DNA from: Armatimonadota bacterium
GTDB lineage: Bacteria; Armatimonadota; UBA5829; JAUSEB01
NCBI GenBank assembly: GCA_030649165.1
Contig: JAUSGG010000007.1
Span: 24,191 to 88,190 of the forward strand
Direction of reading: 5' to 3'
DNA: 64,000 nt
Part shown: positions 37,923-47,057 of the stretch, in pieces
Position numbering within the stretch: position 1 is the stretch's first letter
How the letters are laid out: each line of letters opens with the position of its first letter
The notes under the pieces: model-generated
The model's database searches: none
What the model was told of the DNA's origin: nothing
The model's input: only the letters and a program-made list of their open reading frames with translations
Made by a program: the position numbers and the translations under genes

Positions 37923-38005
37923 TGGGTGTCTCCGTAGACAAGAAGGGAGAAGTGAAATCAGCCGGCTATCTCATTGTGCCACGCTTGGCTGATTCCGACG
38001 CGGAT

Positions 38006-38011
38006 ATTATA
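38006..38011 (-). promoter_or_regulatory. Possible -10 box for the GH30-like gene
   Basis: TATAAT on the minus strand, about 85 nt before the GH30-like start. No good -35 is visible at the right distance, so this is only a candidate. Confidence 0.35.
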
Positions 38012-38088
38012 GCACAACGGGAGCTGTTGATTATTCTCCGAAGAAGAGTTCCAGGACGAGGAAGGGAAAAGACCCACGCGAAGCCAAA

Positions 38089-38110
38089 AGGTTAAAGGAT
38101 GTATTAACCT
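38089..38110. promoter_or_regulatory. Palindromic operator candidate AGGTTAA-N8-TTAACCT
   Basis: A perfect 7-bp inverted repeat with an 8-nt centre, ending 38 nt before the first alpha-mannosidase start codon, in the spacer between the divergent GH30-like and GH38 genes. Its size and symmetry fit a dimeric repressor or activator site. Confidence 0.5.
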
Positions 38111-38148
38111 GATTCGCATCGCGATCTAATTGACGGAGGACTCTTTTG

Positions 38149-40752
38149 ATGAGTAAGAAGAACGGCAAGGTTCTTCACGTAGTGTCGAGCACGCATTGGG
38201 ACAGGGAGTGGTACTACACTTTTCAGCAGTTTCGCGTGCAACTCGTGGATCTCATGGACTCGCTCCTGGACCGGCTGGATGACAACCCGAATTTCTGGCG
38301 CTTTATGCTGGATGGTCAGACCTCGCCGTTGGAAGACTACCTGGAGATCCATCCGGAGAAGGCCGCGGCCATAGAGAAGTACACCCGCGGCGGACAGATA
38401 GAGCTTGGCCCCTGGTACGTTCTAGCCGATGAGTGGTTGGCCAGCCCGGAGTCTCACATCCGCAATATGCAGGTGGGATCGTCTATTGCCCGCAAGTTCG
38501 GCGGCGAGATGAGAGTCGGATACCTGCCGGACGAGTTCGGTCACATCGCCCAGATGCCGCAAATACTGAACGGCTTCGGGTTCGACGTTGCCTTCTTCTC
38601 CCGAGGCACGAAGCTATCCGGGGATACGTCGCAGCTCTGGTGGACGTCTCCCGACGGATCGAAGGTCTTGGGCCAGACGCAAAGCTACGGCAACGTCGGC
38701 GGCGTCTTCCGCTGCGATCGTGACTATGTTCCGGTCGGATTGGACAAGGAGGTCGAGAGACTCAGCGCTCGCACCAAGACGGATTACCTTCTCCTGATAA
38801 ACGGCGGCGACCACCGGCAGCCCCTGCCCCACCTGCCCGAGATGATCGCCGATTACGGCAAGACCCGTCCTCACAAGATCTTCCACTCGACTCTTGGCGC
38901 GTTCATCGAGGACATCAAGAAGTCCGACCTCACAGGCATACCCACGGTTAGCGGTGAACTCAGAGACGGCATGGGCGACGTGGGCGGCGCGGTAAGCCTG
39001 TACAACTGCGCTTCCTCCCGAATGTTCAACAAGCAGGCCAATCAGAGGTGCAATGACGGATTGGAGAAATGGGCGGAGCCGTTTTGGGGGGTTGCCGCGG
39101 CGCTCGGCTTCAGCCATCCCAGCGGGCTCCTTTGGCAGGCTTGGAAGTACCTGCTACAGAACTACCCGCACGACTCCATCTGCGGTTGCAGTATCGACCG
39201 AGTCCACGACCAGATGATGACGCGATTCGAGTCCACCGAAGAGATCGCCGAGAAGCTGACAAAGCGAGCAATGGACTCCATAACCCTCAAGGTCGACGGC
39301 GGCAAGATTCCAGCCGAGAGCCGCATGACGACAGTGTGGAACCCTTCGACCTTCAGGAGATCGGGGACGGTGGAGTTCGTCCTGGACACGCCGAAGGAAT
39401 GGAAGCAGGGCTCGCCGATGTGCCTGATCGACGCAAAAGGCCGCAGGATACCGGCCCAGCAGGTTCCCAAGCAAGTGGACGACGATTTGGGCGTTACCCA
39501 CTTCACCCTATGGAGCGATGGCAAAGTCAATCCGCGCGCGTTTGCTTTCACCGTGGAAGACATGCCGGCGCTTGGATACCGGGTGTACGGAGTCCTAGAC
39601 GAGGAAGCTGAGGTAGACTCTCCGCTCAAATGGGGCGCAAACTGGGCCGAGAACGACTACGTCAAGCTCAAGATTGCAGGCAACGGGTCCGTAACCATAG
39701 AGGACAAGACGTCCGGCGCCAAGTTCGCGGGCGTCGGCATCTTCGAAGATGGCGGCGACAGAGGCGGCGGATACCACTTCTGGGCGCCGGAGAAAGACAA
39801 GATCATCACGAGCAAGGACGTCAAAGCGAAGGTCGATCTGGTGGATTCGGGTCCCGTGGTGGTCCGGTTCCGCGTGGAGTTGACCATGCGCGTGCCCGAG
39901 CGGCTGACCGCAAGGCGCAGTGGCCGAATCAGCAAGCTGGTTCCGCTGAAAATCGTATCTTACGTCACTCTGGGCGCTAAGTCGAAATCGGTCAAGTTCA
40001 GGACTATGGTCTGGAACACCGCGGTCGATCACCGGCTGCGCGTGATGTTCCCGACGGGACTGAAGACCGACGTGGCGCACATCGACGGCCATTTCGACGT
40101 GATCGAGCGTCCGGTCGCCGAGGACAAGAAGGCATGGAAGACCGAGCCGCATCGCCGGTGGGTCGACGTCTCCGACGGCTCCAAGAGCCTCACCGTTATG
40201 AACTTCGGCCTGCCGGAGTACGAGGTCACGGACGAGAAAACCCAGACGATCTACCAGACCCTTTTTCGGTCCAACACCTACGTCACCAAGGAGTGGTGGG
40301 CAACGCTCAGGTCGCCTCAGGCGGAGATGCTCGGCAGGAGCGAGTATGAATACGCGATCTACGCTCATGCCGGCGATTGGAAGAAGGGCGGCGTGATGGC
40401 CGAGGCCGAAGACGCCATGCTGCCGATGAAAGCCCTCGAGGCGCTCCTCGAAGTCCGGGGCGAAATGAACGGCGATATGGCTCCCGAACAGTCCTTGGTT
40501 GCGGTAGACAGCCCCATGGCGGTCACGAGCATAGTAAAGAAAGCCGACAACCGCAACTCGCTCGTCCTGCGCCTATACAACCCGGACAAAGCGGAGACCC
40601 CGGCGACAGTGAAACTCTGGACGCCGATCAAAGAAGCGCACATGCTGGACCTCTGGGAAGAGCGCAGGGAGAAACTCGAAACCTCCAACGGAACGCTAAA
40701 GCTGAAGATCCCGGCGAAGAAGATAGTGACGGTGGAGATGGTGACGGGGTAG
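38149..40752 (+). CDS. GH38 alpha-mannosidase 1
   Basis: 867 residues, no signal peptide, so probably cytoplasmic. STHWDREWYYTF carries the zinc ligands His16 and Asp18; Asp128 in LPDEFGHIAQMPQIL is the nucleophile by comparison with GH38 enzymes; SICGCSIDRVHDQM is the central zinc-His region. C-terminal beta domains include KSVKFRTMVWNTAVDHRLRV. Family members remove alpha-mannose residues, often from imported glycans. ATG 38149 has GGAGG 9 nt upstream and is preferred over the TTG just before it. It is closely related to the GH38 gene at 43857 along its entire length. A palindromic operator candidate precedes it. Confidence 0.92.
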   Translation: MSKKNGKVLHVVSSTHWDREWYYTFQQFRVQLVDLMDSLLDRLDDNPNFWRFMLDGQTSPLEDYLEIHPEKAAAIEKYTRGGQIELGPWYVLADEWLASPESHIRNMQVGSSIARKFGGEMRVGYLPDEFGHIAQMPQILNGFGFDVAFFSRGTKLSGDTSQLWWTSPDGSKVLGQTQSYGNVGGVFRCDRDYVPVGLDKEVERLSARTKTDYLLLINGGDHRQPLPHLPEMIADYGKTRPHKIFHSTLGAFIEDIKKSDLTGIPTVSGELRDGMGDVGGAVSLYNCASSRMFNKQANQRCNDGLEKWAEPFWGVAAALGFSHPSGLLWQAWKYLLQNYPHDSICGCSIDRVHDQMMTRFESTEEIAEKLTKRAMDSITLKVDGGKIPAESRMTTVWNPSTFRRSGTVEFVLDTPKEWKQGSPMCLIDAKGRRIPAQQVPKQVDDDLGVTHFTLWSDGKVNPRAFAFTVEDMPALGYRVYGVLDEEAEVDSPLKWGANWAENDYVKLKIAGNGSVTIEDKTSGAKFAGVGIFEDGGDRGGGYHFWAPEKDKIITSKDVKAKVDLVDSGPVVVRFRVELTMRVPERLTARRSGRISKLVPLKIVSYVTLGAKSKSVKFRTMVWNTAVDHRLRVMFPTGLKTDVAHIDGHFDVIERPVAEDKKAWKTEPHRRWVDVSDGSKSLTVMNFGLPEYEVTDEKTQTIYQTLFRSNTYVTKEWWATLRSPQAEMLGRSEYEYAIYAHAGDWKKGGVMAEAEDAMLPMKALEALLEVRGEMNGDMAPEQSLVAVDSPMAVTSIVKKADNRNSLVLRLYNPDKAETPATVKLWTPIKEAHMLDLWEERREKLETSNGTLKLKIPAKKIVTVEMVTG

Positions 40753-40849
40753 GCGTACCGGAGAACGGACGTAAAACAACACTGTTGCATCGTCTGGGGA
40801 CCTTGAGGTGATCCGTGATTCACATAATGCGCTCAAATCTGGGAGAGCA

Positions 40850-41200
40850 ATGAAAGACTGGACGGCAGTTCGTGAACGATACATGCAAGACGACCTCGCG
40901 GTTCGCTTAGGTGGATTGGCCGCCAATTTGCGGCGCATGAGATCATTTTGCGAGCACGAGGCAAATCAGAGCATTGTTGCGAACCTAATGGACGAGAGCA
41001 AGTTCTTTATCGAGTGGACGGCATCCGAAGCTAAGATCGAGGTGGCAGCCGAATTGGTCGAGCTACAGGTGCAATTGGCATGTTGGCAGCGCCAATGGGC
41101 GGACATCTGGCCTAACTACGAGCGACGCCGGGCGATGGCAGAGCAGTCAAGTGAATGGTCAATGCGGGTGCTGGACCTGTCAGGATTGTTGAGCGCGTAA
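40850..41200 (+). CDS. Small conserved-looking protein of unknown function between mannosidases
   Basis: 116 residues, not recognised with certainty. It is helical and tryptophan-rich, with MKDWTAVRERYMQDDLAVRL, GGLAANLRRM, DESKFFIEWTA and ELVELQVQLACWQRQWADIW. There is no signal peptide or membrane segment. ATG 40850 is preferred to the upstream GTG 40808 because GGGAG lies just before it. It is followed at once by the remnant of a GH38 3' end, so it may have been inserted into, or left behind by, a rearranged mannosidase copy. Codon use and composition look like a real gene. Confidence 0.6.
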   Translation: MKDWTAVRERYMQDDLAVRLGGLAANLRRMRSFCEHEANQSIVANLMDESKFFIEWTASEAKIEVAAELVELQVQLACWQRQWADIWPNYERRRAMAEQSSEWSMRVLDLSGLLSA

Positions 41201-41225
41201 GCCCACGGCGCTCGCTTTTTGCCCA

Positions 41226-41325
41226 AATGGGAAGGACGCGGGGGGAGCCTACCGCAGACGGCGCACTGAAGCTGAAGATTGCGGCGAAGAAGATAGTGAT
41301 AGTGGAAGTGGTGGCGGGGTGTGAG
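41226..41325 (+). pseudogene. Relic of a third GH38 mannosidase 3' end
   Basis: ADGALKLKIAAKKIVIVEVV at 41256-41318 matches the C-termini of both complete mannosidases (NGTLKLKIPAKKIVTVEMV and its paralogue). The DNA matches almost base for base from GCACTGAAGCTGAAGATT. Upstream the match degrades (ATGGGAAGGACGC against CTGGGAAGAGCGC) with small indels, and the native stop is lost. Only about 30 codons survive. Confidence 0.75.
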
Positions 41326-41769
41326 ATTGGCAGGCCGGGCGCGTTTTGCTGCACCCGTCCTGCTATCGGCGATCACATCAGTTCTTCGGCCTACTCGGCC
41401 TACGTCGTCTCTGACGCCCGCCTTTGCCCCGAGACTGACGAATGTATGACCGCGCAGCTCGCGCCCCGGCACCGGTCGCCCCCATAAGAATCGGGATCCA
41501 TTCCACCATCATTCTCGTGGATCTGACGATACCGCAGAAAGCTCTTCGCGCACCCTCAATAGCAGCAATGATCACGGCAGTTTTCTGGATAACGTCCCAT
41601 GCGGAGTTGTCAACCGAAAAATTGCCAGAGGAAGGAGGCGACGCAGAAACTGCACAAGATGCGAACGCGGGCATTAGAATAGAGATTGCACAGAGCACTA
41701 GACAAACGGGGAGTGGAAGGAATCCGCCCCTACCATTTGTCACGCCGATACTCGTCCTATTGGCAATTC

Positions 41770-41944
41770 TATTCCCTGTGTTCATCGCCTGCCACCAGTC
41801 TTCCGGGTCCTGCTTCGCCCACGGCAGACACGGGGTATAGAGGGCACAGTCTCGGGTCCACGAGGAGAAAGCAGCTTCATCGGCCGAAATCACCAGTGCC
41901 TTCTTGCGGCTCGTGCCGACGTCAATACCCAGTAAATGACTCAT
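41770..41944 (-). pseudogene. FGGY carbohydrate kinase N-terminal fragment
   Basis: MSHLLGIDVGTSRKKALVIS and LYTPCLPWAKQDPEDWWQAM are a clear FGGY kinase N-terminus behind a good GGAGGT ribosome site. After about 57 codons the similarity ends and the remaining frame (to 41378) is unrelated, with no ATP- or sugar-binding domains. The loop reads TSRKKAL where TSGTKAL is usual. A dead gene. The adjoining DNA 41380-41770 holds no gene I can support. Confidence 0.75.
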
Positions 41945-42164
41945 CATACCTCCAAATACCTCCAACAGTTTAGCAGTTGCGATTCTCGTCGCCTCGCCTC
42001 CGTTGCTCTTGTATACTGATATTCTATGCTGTATACTGTGCTTGTTCAATACATTATGCCGCCCACTTAACGGACATCGCCACGGCATCGCCGCCCAATA
42101 GATGCCCAGTGATATTGCAGCTTAACGGACATTAAAGGACACTTTCTAGGAGTTGTTGGGGCAT

Positions 42165-43274
42165 ATGCAACCGCACGAGACTCGGTCTGTAGCAGGGACA
42201 CTTAGGCTCGGTTCCTGGGCCGGTAATTACAGAGAGCGCTATTGGTACAATCCGCTGGGCCGGGTAGTACGTCTCGACGAAATAACCCCATCCACTGAAC
42301 TGGATGCCTATCTGAGTAAGCACGGACCCCAACCCGGTGAGTTTCGGAGCATTGCTGTTTTTCCCGCTTTTGAGAATGGTGAAGTCGTCGAGCGCCTGAG
42401 CCATCGCACTGGTTACTCAGAGCAAATGATGATTGATGCGCTGAGTGTCGACTTTAGAAGGGAAGCATCGCTCGTGGACTTCGTGAGACGTTACGGCCAC
42501 TTTACGGCACCTACGGCTTGGTACGCACTTAAGGGCGGGGCATATAACCGCGACGGAACTGTGGCGTTCGACAACCCGAACGACCGACTAGTCGAGGTCG
42601 AGCCGATATGGCTATTAGCGCGTAGACTGGCGGTGTTCAGAATTACATATCAGATATTGAACGCGCTGAAGCGGCGTAGCGCCCCCTTGATAAAGTCCAT
42701 CGTCATGGTTTCGGGGCCTGAGACTCGGCTCTCCTTTCTCCGTGACGAGGAGGAATACACCGCGTGGCCCGTGCGGTTTGCTCCGGCCTGGCTGCCTGTC
42801 GAAATGCGTCAGGGCCTGGGTTCCCAGATTGAGGTCGACATGGATTTCGAGCCGCTGACCGCGGAGGCGTTTCTATTGGCCGGGTGGAGATTTGTCGCAC
42901 AAGAGATTGGAGGCGTGTTGGCAGTACGCGGTAAGCACCTCTTTCATGTCGCGGCCCAAGTGCCGAATTCTATACTGAAGGCGGACCCTCACAAGGAGTG
43001 GCACGCGTCGTGGGGCAGCGTGGATGCTGCGGGCTATGCCGACAATCGGGAAGTCTCGCCACCGATGTTTCGAGTAGATTACAGCGTGGGAAGCAGGGAG
43101 GAATTACTCTACGTCCGGATGCTGGACATGGCTAATTCGGGTGCTCCCCAACGAGTCTGCGCCATATGTGGAGAGAGCTTCGTGCCGGAAAGTGGCCGGT
43201 TCAAGTACTGTCCTCGGCACAACGAAACAGACAAGAAACGCTGGCGGCGACAGCAGGTGAGAAGTCGCGCCTGA
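42165..43274 (+). CDS. Unknown protein with C-terminal zinc-ribbon-like motif
   Basis: 369 residues, family not recognised. The first 300 residues show no motif I know. The C-terminus has CAICGESFVPESGRFKYCPR, a Cys-x2-Cys...Cys-x2-His zinc-binding pattern, followed by a basic tail (KKRWRRQQVRSRA) suited to nucleic-acid binding. ATG 42165 is used; AGGAG is 12 nt upstream, and a TTG at 42153 is an alternative. The spacer before it has two copies of GCTTAACGGACAT-like sequence. It lies between pseudogene relics and the second mannosidase, suggesting an accessory island. Confidence 0.6.
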   Translation: MQPHETRSVAGTLRLGSWAGNYRERYWYNPLGRVVRLDEITPSTELDAYLSKHGPQPGEFRSIAVFPAFENGEVVERLSHRTGYSEQMMIDALSVDFRREASLVDFVRRYGHFTAPTAWYALKGGAYNRDGTVAFDNPNDRLVEVEPIWLLARRLAVFRITYQILNALKRRSAPLIKSIVMVSGPETRLSFLRDEEEYTAWPVRFAPAWLPVEMRQGLGSQIEVDMDFEPLTAEAFLLAGWRFVAQEIGGVLAVRGKHLFHVAAQVPNSILKADPHKEWHASWGSVDAAGYADNREVSPPMFRVDYSVGSREELLYVRMLDMANSGAPQRVCAICGESFVPESGRFKYCPRHNETDKKRWRRQQVRSRA

Positions 43275-43328
43275 TGCCTGGACCATTGCTGTCCGAGAAG
43301 GTTGAGCCGGAAATGTGATTCATGCTCC

Positions 43329-43640
43329 CTATCCTTCCTCGCCCCAGTGCCGCCTGAACTTCTCTTCCTCTCGCTCGATATCTTCGTGCTTTTCCTTCAT
43401 GAACTGCTCGGAGCTGAGATTGCCAGGAAACTGCTTGAGGAATCCCCTCGCCGATATGTGACGCTTCGCTCGACGCCTGAGGGTCCGGTGGAGAAGTGCT
43501 TGAGCATCCGCTTCACCTACGCGCCATTCGCGTCCCGATTTCTCTCCGTTTAACAGTCCGCGTCTCAGATACCGTCGAACCGTCTCCGGCTTTCTCTGCA
43601 ATATCTTCGCGGCCTGGTCAGTTGACAACAATCGTTCCAT
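43329..43640 (-). CDS. Excisionase/MerR-type helix-turn-helix protein
   Basis: 103 residues. LLSTDQAAKILQRKPETVRR and YLRRGLLNGEKSGREWRV form the winged helix-turn-helix found in excisionases and small MerR-like regulators. The C-terminus (about 70-103) is a charged helix (KEKHEDIEREEEKFRRHW). ATG 43640 starts at the domain; the longer open frame to 43886 passes through repeat DNA and is not supported. It is divergent from the second mannosidase and could regulate it, but no operator is evident. Confidence 0.7.
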   Translation of the reverse strand: MERLLSTDQAAKILQRKPETVRRYLRRGLLNGEKSGREWRVGEADAQALLHRTLRRRAKRHISARGFLKQFPGNLSSEQFMKEKHEDIEREEEKFRRHWGEEG

Positions 43641-43786
43641 TCTCGTCCGTCCTCGAACATCCTTAGCCGTCAGATATGATACCACTGCCGTCACAGTCAC
43701 GTATACCGCAGGAAGGGAAAACAGGCACTCGCAGACGAACAATAGGAATAATGGGACAATCGCAGGTCGCCAAGGAGGATTTCCGG

Positions 43787-43829
43787 CCCGTCCGACTCCT
43801 TCGACTCCGCCGACTCGTCCGACTCTTCT
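43787..43829. repeat. TCCGACTCCTTCGACTC tandem repeat
   Basis: Imperfect 9-nt units (TCCGACTCC, TTCGACTCC, GCCGACTCG) lie just upstream of the second mannosidase. Confidence 0.65.
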
Positions 43830-43856
43830 TTGGTGCTTTCGTGATAACAAGAAACT

Positions 43857-46448
43857 ATGAGCAAAACGGATAGCCTGGTTCTCCACGTCGTATCAAGCAC
43901 CCACTGGGACAGGGAGTGGTACTATACCTTCCAGCAGTTCCGCGTACAGCTTGTGGACCTCATGGACTCCGTCCTGAAACTCATGGACGAGGACCCCGGC
44001 TTCTGGCGCTTTATGCTGGATGGGCAGACAGCCCCGCTGGAGGACTACCTGGAGATACGTCCGGAGAAAGCGCCGGAGATAGAGAAGTACGTGCGCGGCG
44101 GGCAATTGCAGCTTGGCCCGTGGTACGTGCTCGCTGACGAATGGCTCTGCAGCCCCGAGACGTACATCCGCAACGCGCAGATCGGCCGCGCTATCGCCCG
44201 CAGGTTCGGCGGCAAGATGAAGGTCCCCTACCTCCCCGACCTCTTTGGCCACATCTCGCAAATGCCGCAGATTCTCAACGGCTTCGGTTTCGACGCGGCG
44301 TGCATCTCCCGAGGAACGCTCATCTCCCGCACGAACTCTCAGTTGTGGTGGAGGTCGCCGGATGGATCGAAGATACTATGCCACGCGCAAGGCTACGGCA
44401 ACGCGGCGAAAGCCTTCAGGAGCGCCGACGGAGCCGAACTACTGGATGAGCTGGTCGAGGACCTTGCGTCCAAGACAACGACGTGCCATGTGCTCCTGAT
44501 GAACAGCGGCGACCACATGGAGCCCGTCAAGAACCTCCGTCAAATAGTCGAGGAATACGGCAAGACCCGCCCGCACAAGATTATCCACTCCACGCTCAGC
44601 GCGTTCATCAATGAAGTGAAGAAATCGGACCTCACCGGCATACCCGAAGTCACCGGCGAGCTGAGGGAGGGCCTGAAAGCCAGCGCGGCGTACCTGTACG
44701 ATTGCGCGTCGGCCCGCATCTACAACAAACAAGCGGCTCAAACGTGCAGCGATCTGTTGGAAAAATGGGCCGAGCCGCTCTGGGGCTTCGCCTCGGCGCT
44801 CGGCTTCGACCACCCTGGTGGCCTGTTATGCCAAGCTTGGAAGTACCTTCTCCAAAACTGCGCCCACGACTCCATTTGCGGCTGCAGCATCGACCGCGTC
44901 CACGACCAGATGATGACCCGATTTGAGTGGACCGAGGAGATCGCCGAGAAACTGACCAGGCGCGCGATGGACTCGATAGCTCTCAAGATCGACGGGAGCG
45001 GCATACCCGCCGGCGCCACAAAGACCACTGTCTGGAACCCTTCGACCTTCAAGCGGTCCGGCATGGTTGAGATGGTCCTCGACGCTCCGCGGGAATGGCC
45101 AAAACAAGGCCCTCTCTGCCTCGTCGATTCGAACGGACGCCGCATCCCCGCGCAGCCGGTCCCGCGCCGGGTTGACGAAGACCTGGGCGTCACCAACTTC
45201 ACGATGTGGAGCGACGGCAAGGTCAACCCGCGCGCGTTCGCCTTCACCGCGGAGGACATGCCGGCCCTGGGCTATCGCGTTTACGGGATCATGCCGGGTG
45301 AGGCCCCCTGTGAAACGCTGCTGCGTTGGGGCGCGAATTGGGCCGAAAACGAACACGTGAAGTTCGAGATAGCGCCAAACGGGTCGGTAACCGTCGAGAG
45401 CAAGACCTCGGGCGCGAGATTCGCGGGCCTTGGTGTCTTCGAAGACGGTGGCGACAGGGGCGGCGGATACCAGTTCCGGCCCCCCGAGAACGACACGATC
45501 GTCACCAGCAGCGACGCCAAAGCAAAGATCGAACTCGTGGATTCCGGCCCGGCGGTCGTCCGGTTCCGCGTGGAGTTGACTATGCGTGTCCCGGAGCGGC
45601 TGACCGCGCGCAGGACACGCCGCGTCAGCAAAACAGTCCCGCTCAGGATCGTCTCCTATCTGACCCTGGGCGCGACATCCAAATCACTCCATATCAGGAC
45701 GATGGTCTGGAATGAGGCGGTCGATCATCGTCTGCGCGTCGTATTCCCTACTCGCCTCAAAACCGAAATCGCCCACGTGGACGGCCACTTCGATGTCCTC
45801 GAACGCCCCGTTGCGGCGGACAAAAAGCCCTGGCCCACGGAGCACCATCGCAGGTGGTTGGACCTCTCCGACGGCGCAACCGGCCTCGCGGTCATGAACC
45901 ATGGCTTGCCGGAATACGAAGTCACTGACGGGGAGACGCAGACCATCAAGCTCACCCTCTTCCGCTCCAACACCTACGTCACCAAAGAGTGGTGGGCGAA
46001 CCTGAAATCGCCCCAGGCGGAAATCAGAGGCAAGAGCGAATACGATTACGCCGTCTACCCCCACGCGGGCGATTGGAAGACGGGAAAGGTCATCGCGGAG
46101 GCCGAATCCGCAATGCTGCCGATTAAGGCCCTCGAAGCGCTGCTGGAGATTCGCGGTGAGATGAACGGCGATTTGCCCCCCGAACTCTCCCTCCTCAGCA
46201 TTGAAAACCCCGCTGTCGTGACAAGCATCGTCAAGAAAGCCGACAGCCGCAACTCGCTCGTCCTGCGCCTCTACAACCCGGACAAAGCCGAGACCCAAGC
46301 CACGGTTAAGATGTGGAGGCCGATTGTGGAAGCGCACACCCTCGATCTCTGGGAAGAACGCAAACGGAAACTGGAAACCACTAATGGGATTCTCAGACTG
46401 AAGATACCGGCCAAGAAGATATTGACAGTAGAGTTGACGGTAGGGTAA
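43857..46448 (+). CDS. GH38 alpha-mannosidase 2
   Basis: 863 residues, a paralogue of the enzyme at 38149 with the same domain order. STHWDREWYYTFQQF carries the zinc ligands, the nucleophile Asp128 is in LPDLFGHISQMPQIL, and SICGCSIDRVHDQMMTRF is the central motif. Similarity runs from residue 9 to the C-terminus, pointing to a duplication in this lineage. No export signal. The ATG has no good Shine-Dalgarno; the DNA before it is tandem repeat, so expression may differ from copy 1. Confidence 0.92.
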   Translation: MSKTDSLVLHVVSSTHWDREWYYTFQQFRVQLVDLMDSVLKLMDEDPGFWRFMLDGQTAPLEDYLEIRPEKAPEIEKYVRGGQLQLGPWYVLADEWLCSPETYIRNAQIGRAIARRFGGKMKVPYLPDLFGHISQMPQILNGFGFDAACISRGTLISRTNSQLWWRSPDGSKILCHAQGYGNAAKAFRSADGAELLDELVEDLASKTTTCHVLLMNSGDHMEPVKNLRQIVEEYGKTRPHKIIHSTLSAFINEVKKSDLTGIPEVTGELREGLKASAAYLYDCASARIYNKQAAQTCSDLLEKWAEPLWGFASALGFDHPGGLLCQAWKYLLQNCAHDSICGCSIDRVHDQMMTRFEWTEEIAEKLTRRAMDSIALKIDGSGIPAGATKTTVWNPSTFKRSGMVEMVLDAPREWPKQGPLCLVDSNGRRIPAQPVPRRVDEDLGVTNFTMWSDGKVNPRAFAFTAEDMPALGYRVYGIMPGEAPCETLLRWGANWAENEHVKFEIAPNGSVTVESKTSGARFAGLGVFEDGGDRGGGYQFRPPENDTIVTSSDAKAKIELVDSGPAVVRFRVELTMRVPERLTARRTRRVSKTVPLRIVSYLTLGATSKSLHIRTMVWNEAVDHRLRVVFPTRLKTEIAHVDGHFDVLERPVAADKKPWPTEHHRRWLDLSDGATGLAVMNHGLPEYEVTDGETQTIKLTLFRSNTYVTKEWWANLKSPQAEIRGKSEYDYAVYPHAGDWKTGKVIAEAESAMLPIKALEALLEIRGEMNGDLPPELSLLSIENPAVVTSIVKKADSRNSLVLRLYNPDKAETQATVKMWRPIVEAHTLDLWEERKRKLETTNGILRLKIPAKKILTVELTVG

Positions 46449-46548
46449 CGATCAACGCTGTTCTCAGTCCCTGAACGGCCAAGAGGGATCCCGTGGTTCG
46501 ACCACGCAAGTCCGTGCGTCTGTCAGATTCGTCCCCGTTGGCGCAGAG

Positions 46549-46947
46549 TCAAAGGCGGATTCCTTCACGTCGAATGTTCTCAAACAAGGGACTCATCCGC
46601 TCTTGAAGCCAGACGTCCGACACGGGGTACGTGGTGATCAACACGTCGTGGCGCAGGCAAATGTCACTGACTGCGACACTGATGTGACCAATCTCTCTGT
46701 GAGGATTCACGGGACCGCGAAGCGCTATGAGGATGTCCACATCGGAGGCTTCGGTGAAGTCGCCGCGGGCGTAAGAACCATATAAGTAGACCTCTCCCAG
46801 CCGCTCGCCGTAAGCCGCCGCCAAGGCCACTTGAAGCTCGTCTAACGCAGACTCTACCGATTTCGGGAGCCGACGCTTCCCGCGAACTGGTTCATCTCCT
46901 TTTGTGTGAGCCTCTCGCTTTGACATCCCGGCAACCAGGCGGCGCAT
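46549..46947 (-). CDS. Minimal nucleotidyltransferase (MNT) domain protein
   Basis: 132 residues. GEVYLYGSYARGDFTEASDV and DILIAL give the GSx10-DxD motif of polymerase-beta-type nucleotidyltransferases. MntA members usually act as antitoxins with an adjacent HEPN RNase, but no HEPN gene is seen on either side, so this is an orphan or acts alone. The start is uncertain: ATG 46947 or ATG 46926, neither with a strong SD. It lies between mannosidase 2 and tRNA-Met. Confidence 0.72.
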   Translation of the reverse strand: MRRLVAGMSKREAHTKGDEPVRGKRRLPKSVESALDELQVALAAAYGERLGEVYLYGSYARGDFTEASDVDILIALRGPVNPHREIGHISVAVSDICLRHDVLITTYPVSDVWLQERMSPLFENIRREGIRL

Positions 46948-46982
46948 CCGATCTCTAATCTCCGGCTTCTAACTTCTAGTCA

Positions 46983-47057
46983 TGGTGGGCCCACTCGGAT
47001 TCGAACCAAGAACCAACCAGTTATGAGCCGGTTGCTCTACCGTTGAGCTATGGGCCC
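46983..47057 (-). tRNA. tRNA-Met(CAT)
   Basis: 75 nt with acceptor GGGCCCA/TGGGCCC, anticodon loop CTCATAA (anticodon CAT), TTCGAAT T-loop and encoded CCA. The 5' base pairs and general sequence fit elongator Met; an Ile tRNA with modified CAT cannot be wholly excluded. A GTTAGAAG-type tract lies at its 3' end. Confidence 0.92.

Noticed and set aside
41378..42088. A single 236-residue gene covering the FGGY fragment
   Set aside because: Only about 57 residues match a kinase; the N-terminal and C-terminal parts are unrelated, so a pseudogene call fits better.
43641..43886. Longer N-terminus for the helix-turn-helix protein
   Set aside because: The extension is encoded by TCCGACTC repeat and upstream DNA overlapping the mannosidase 2 start; the domain begins at ATG 43640 with an upstream GAGG.
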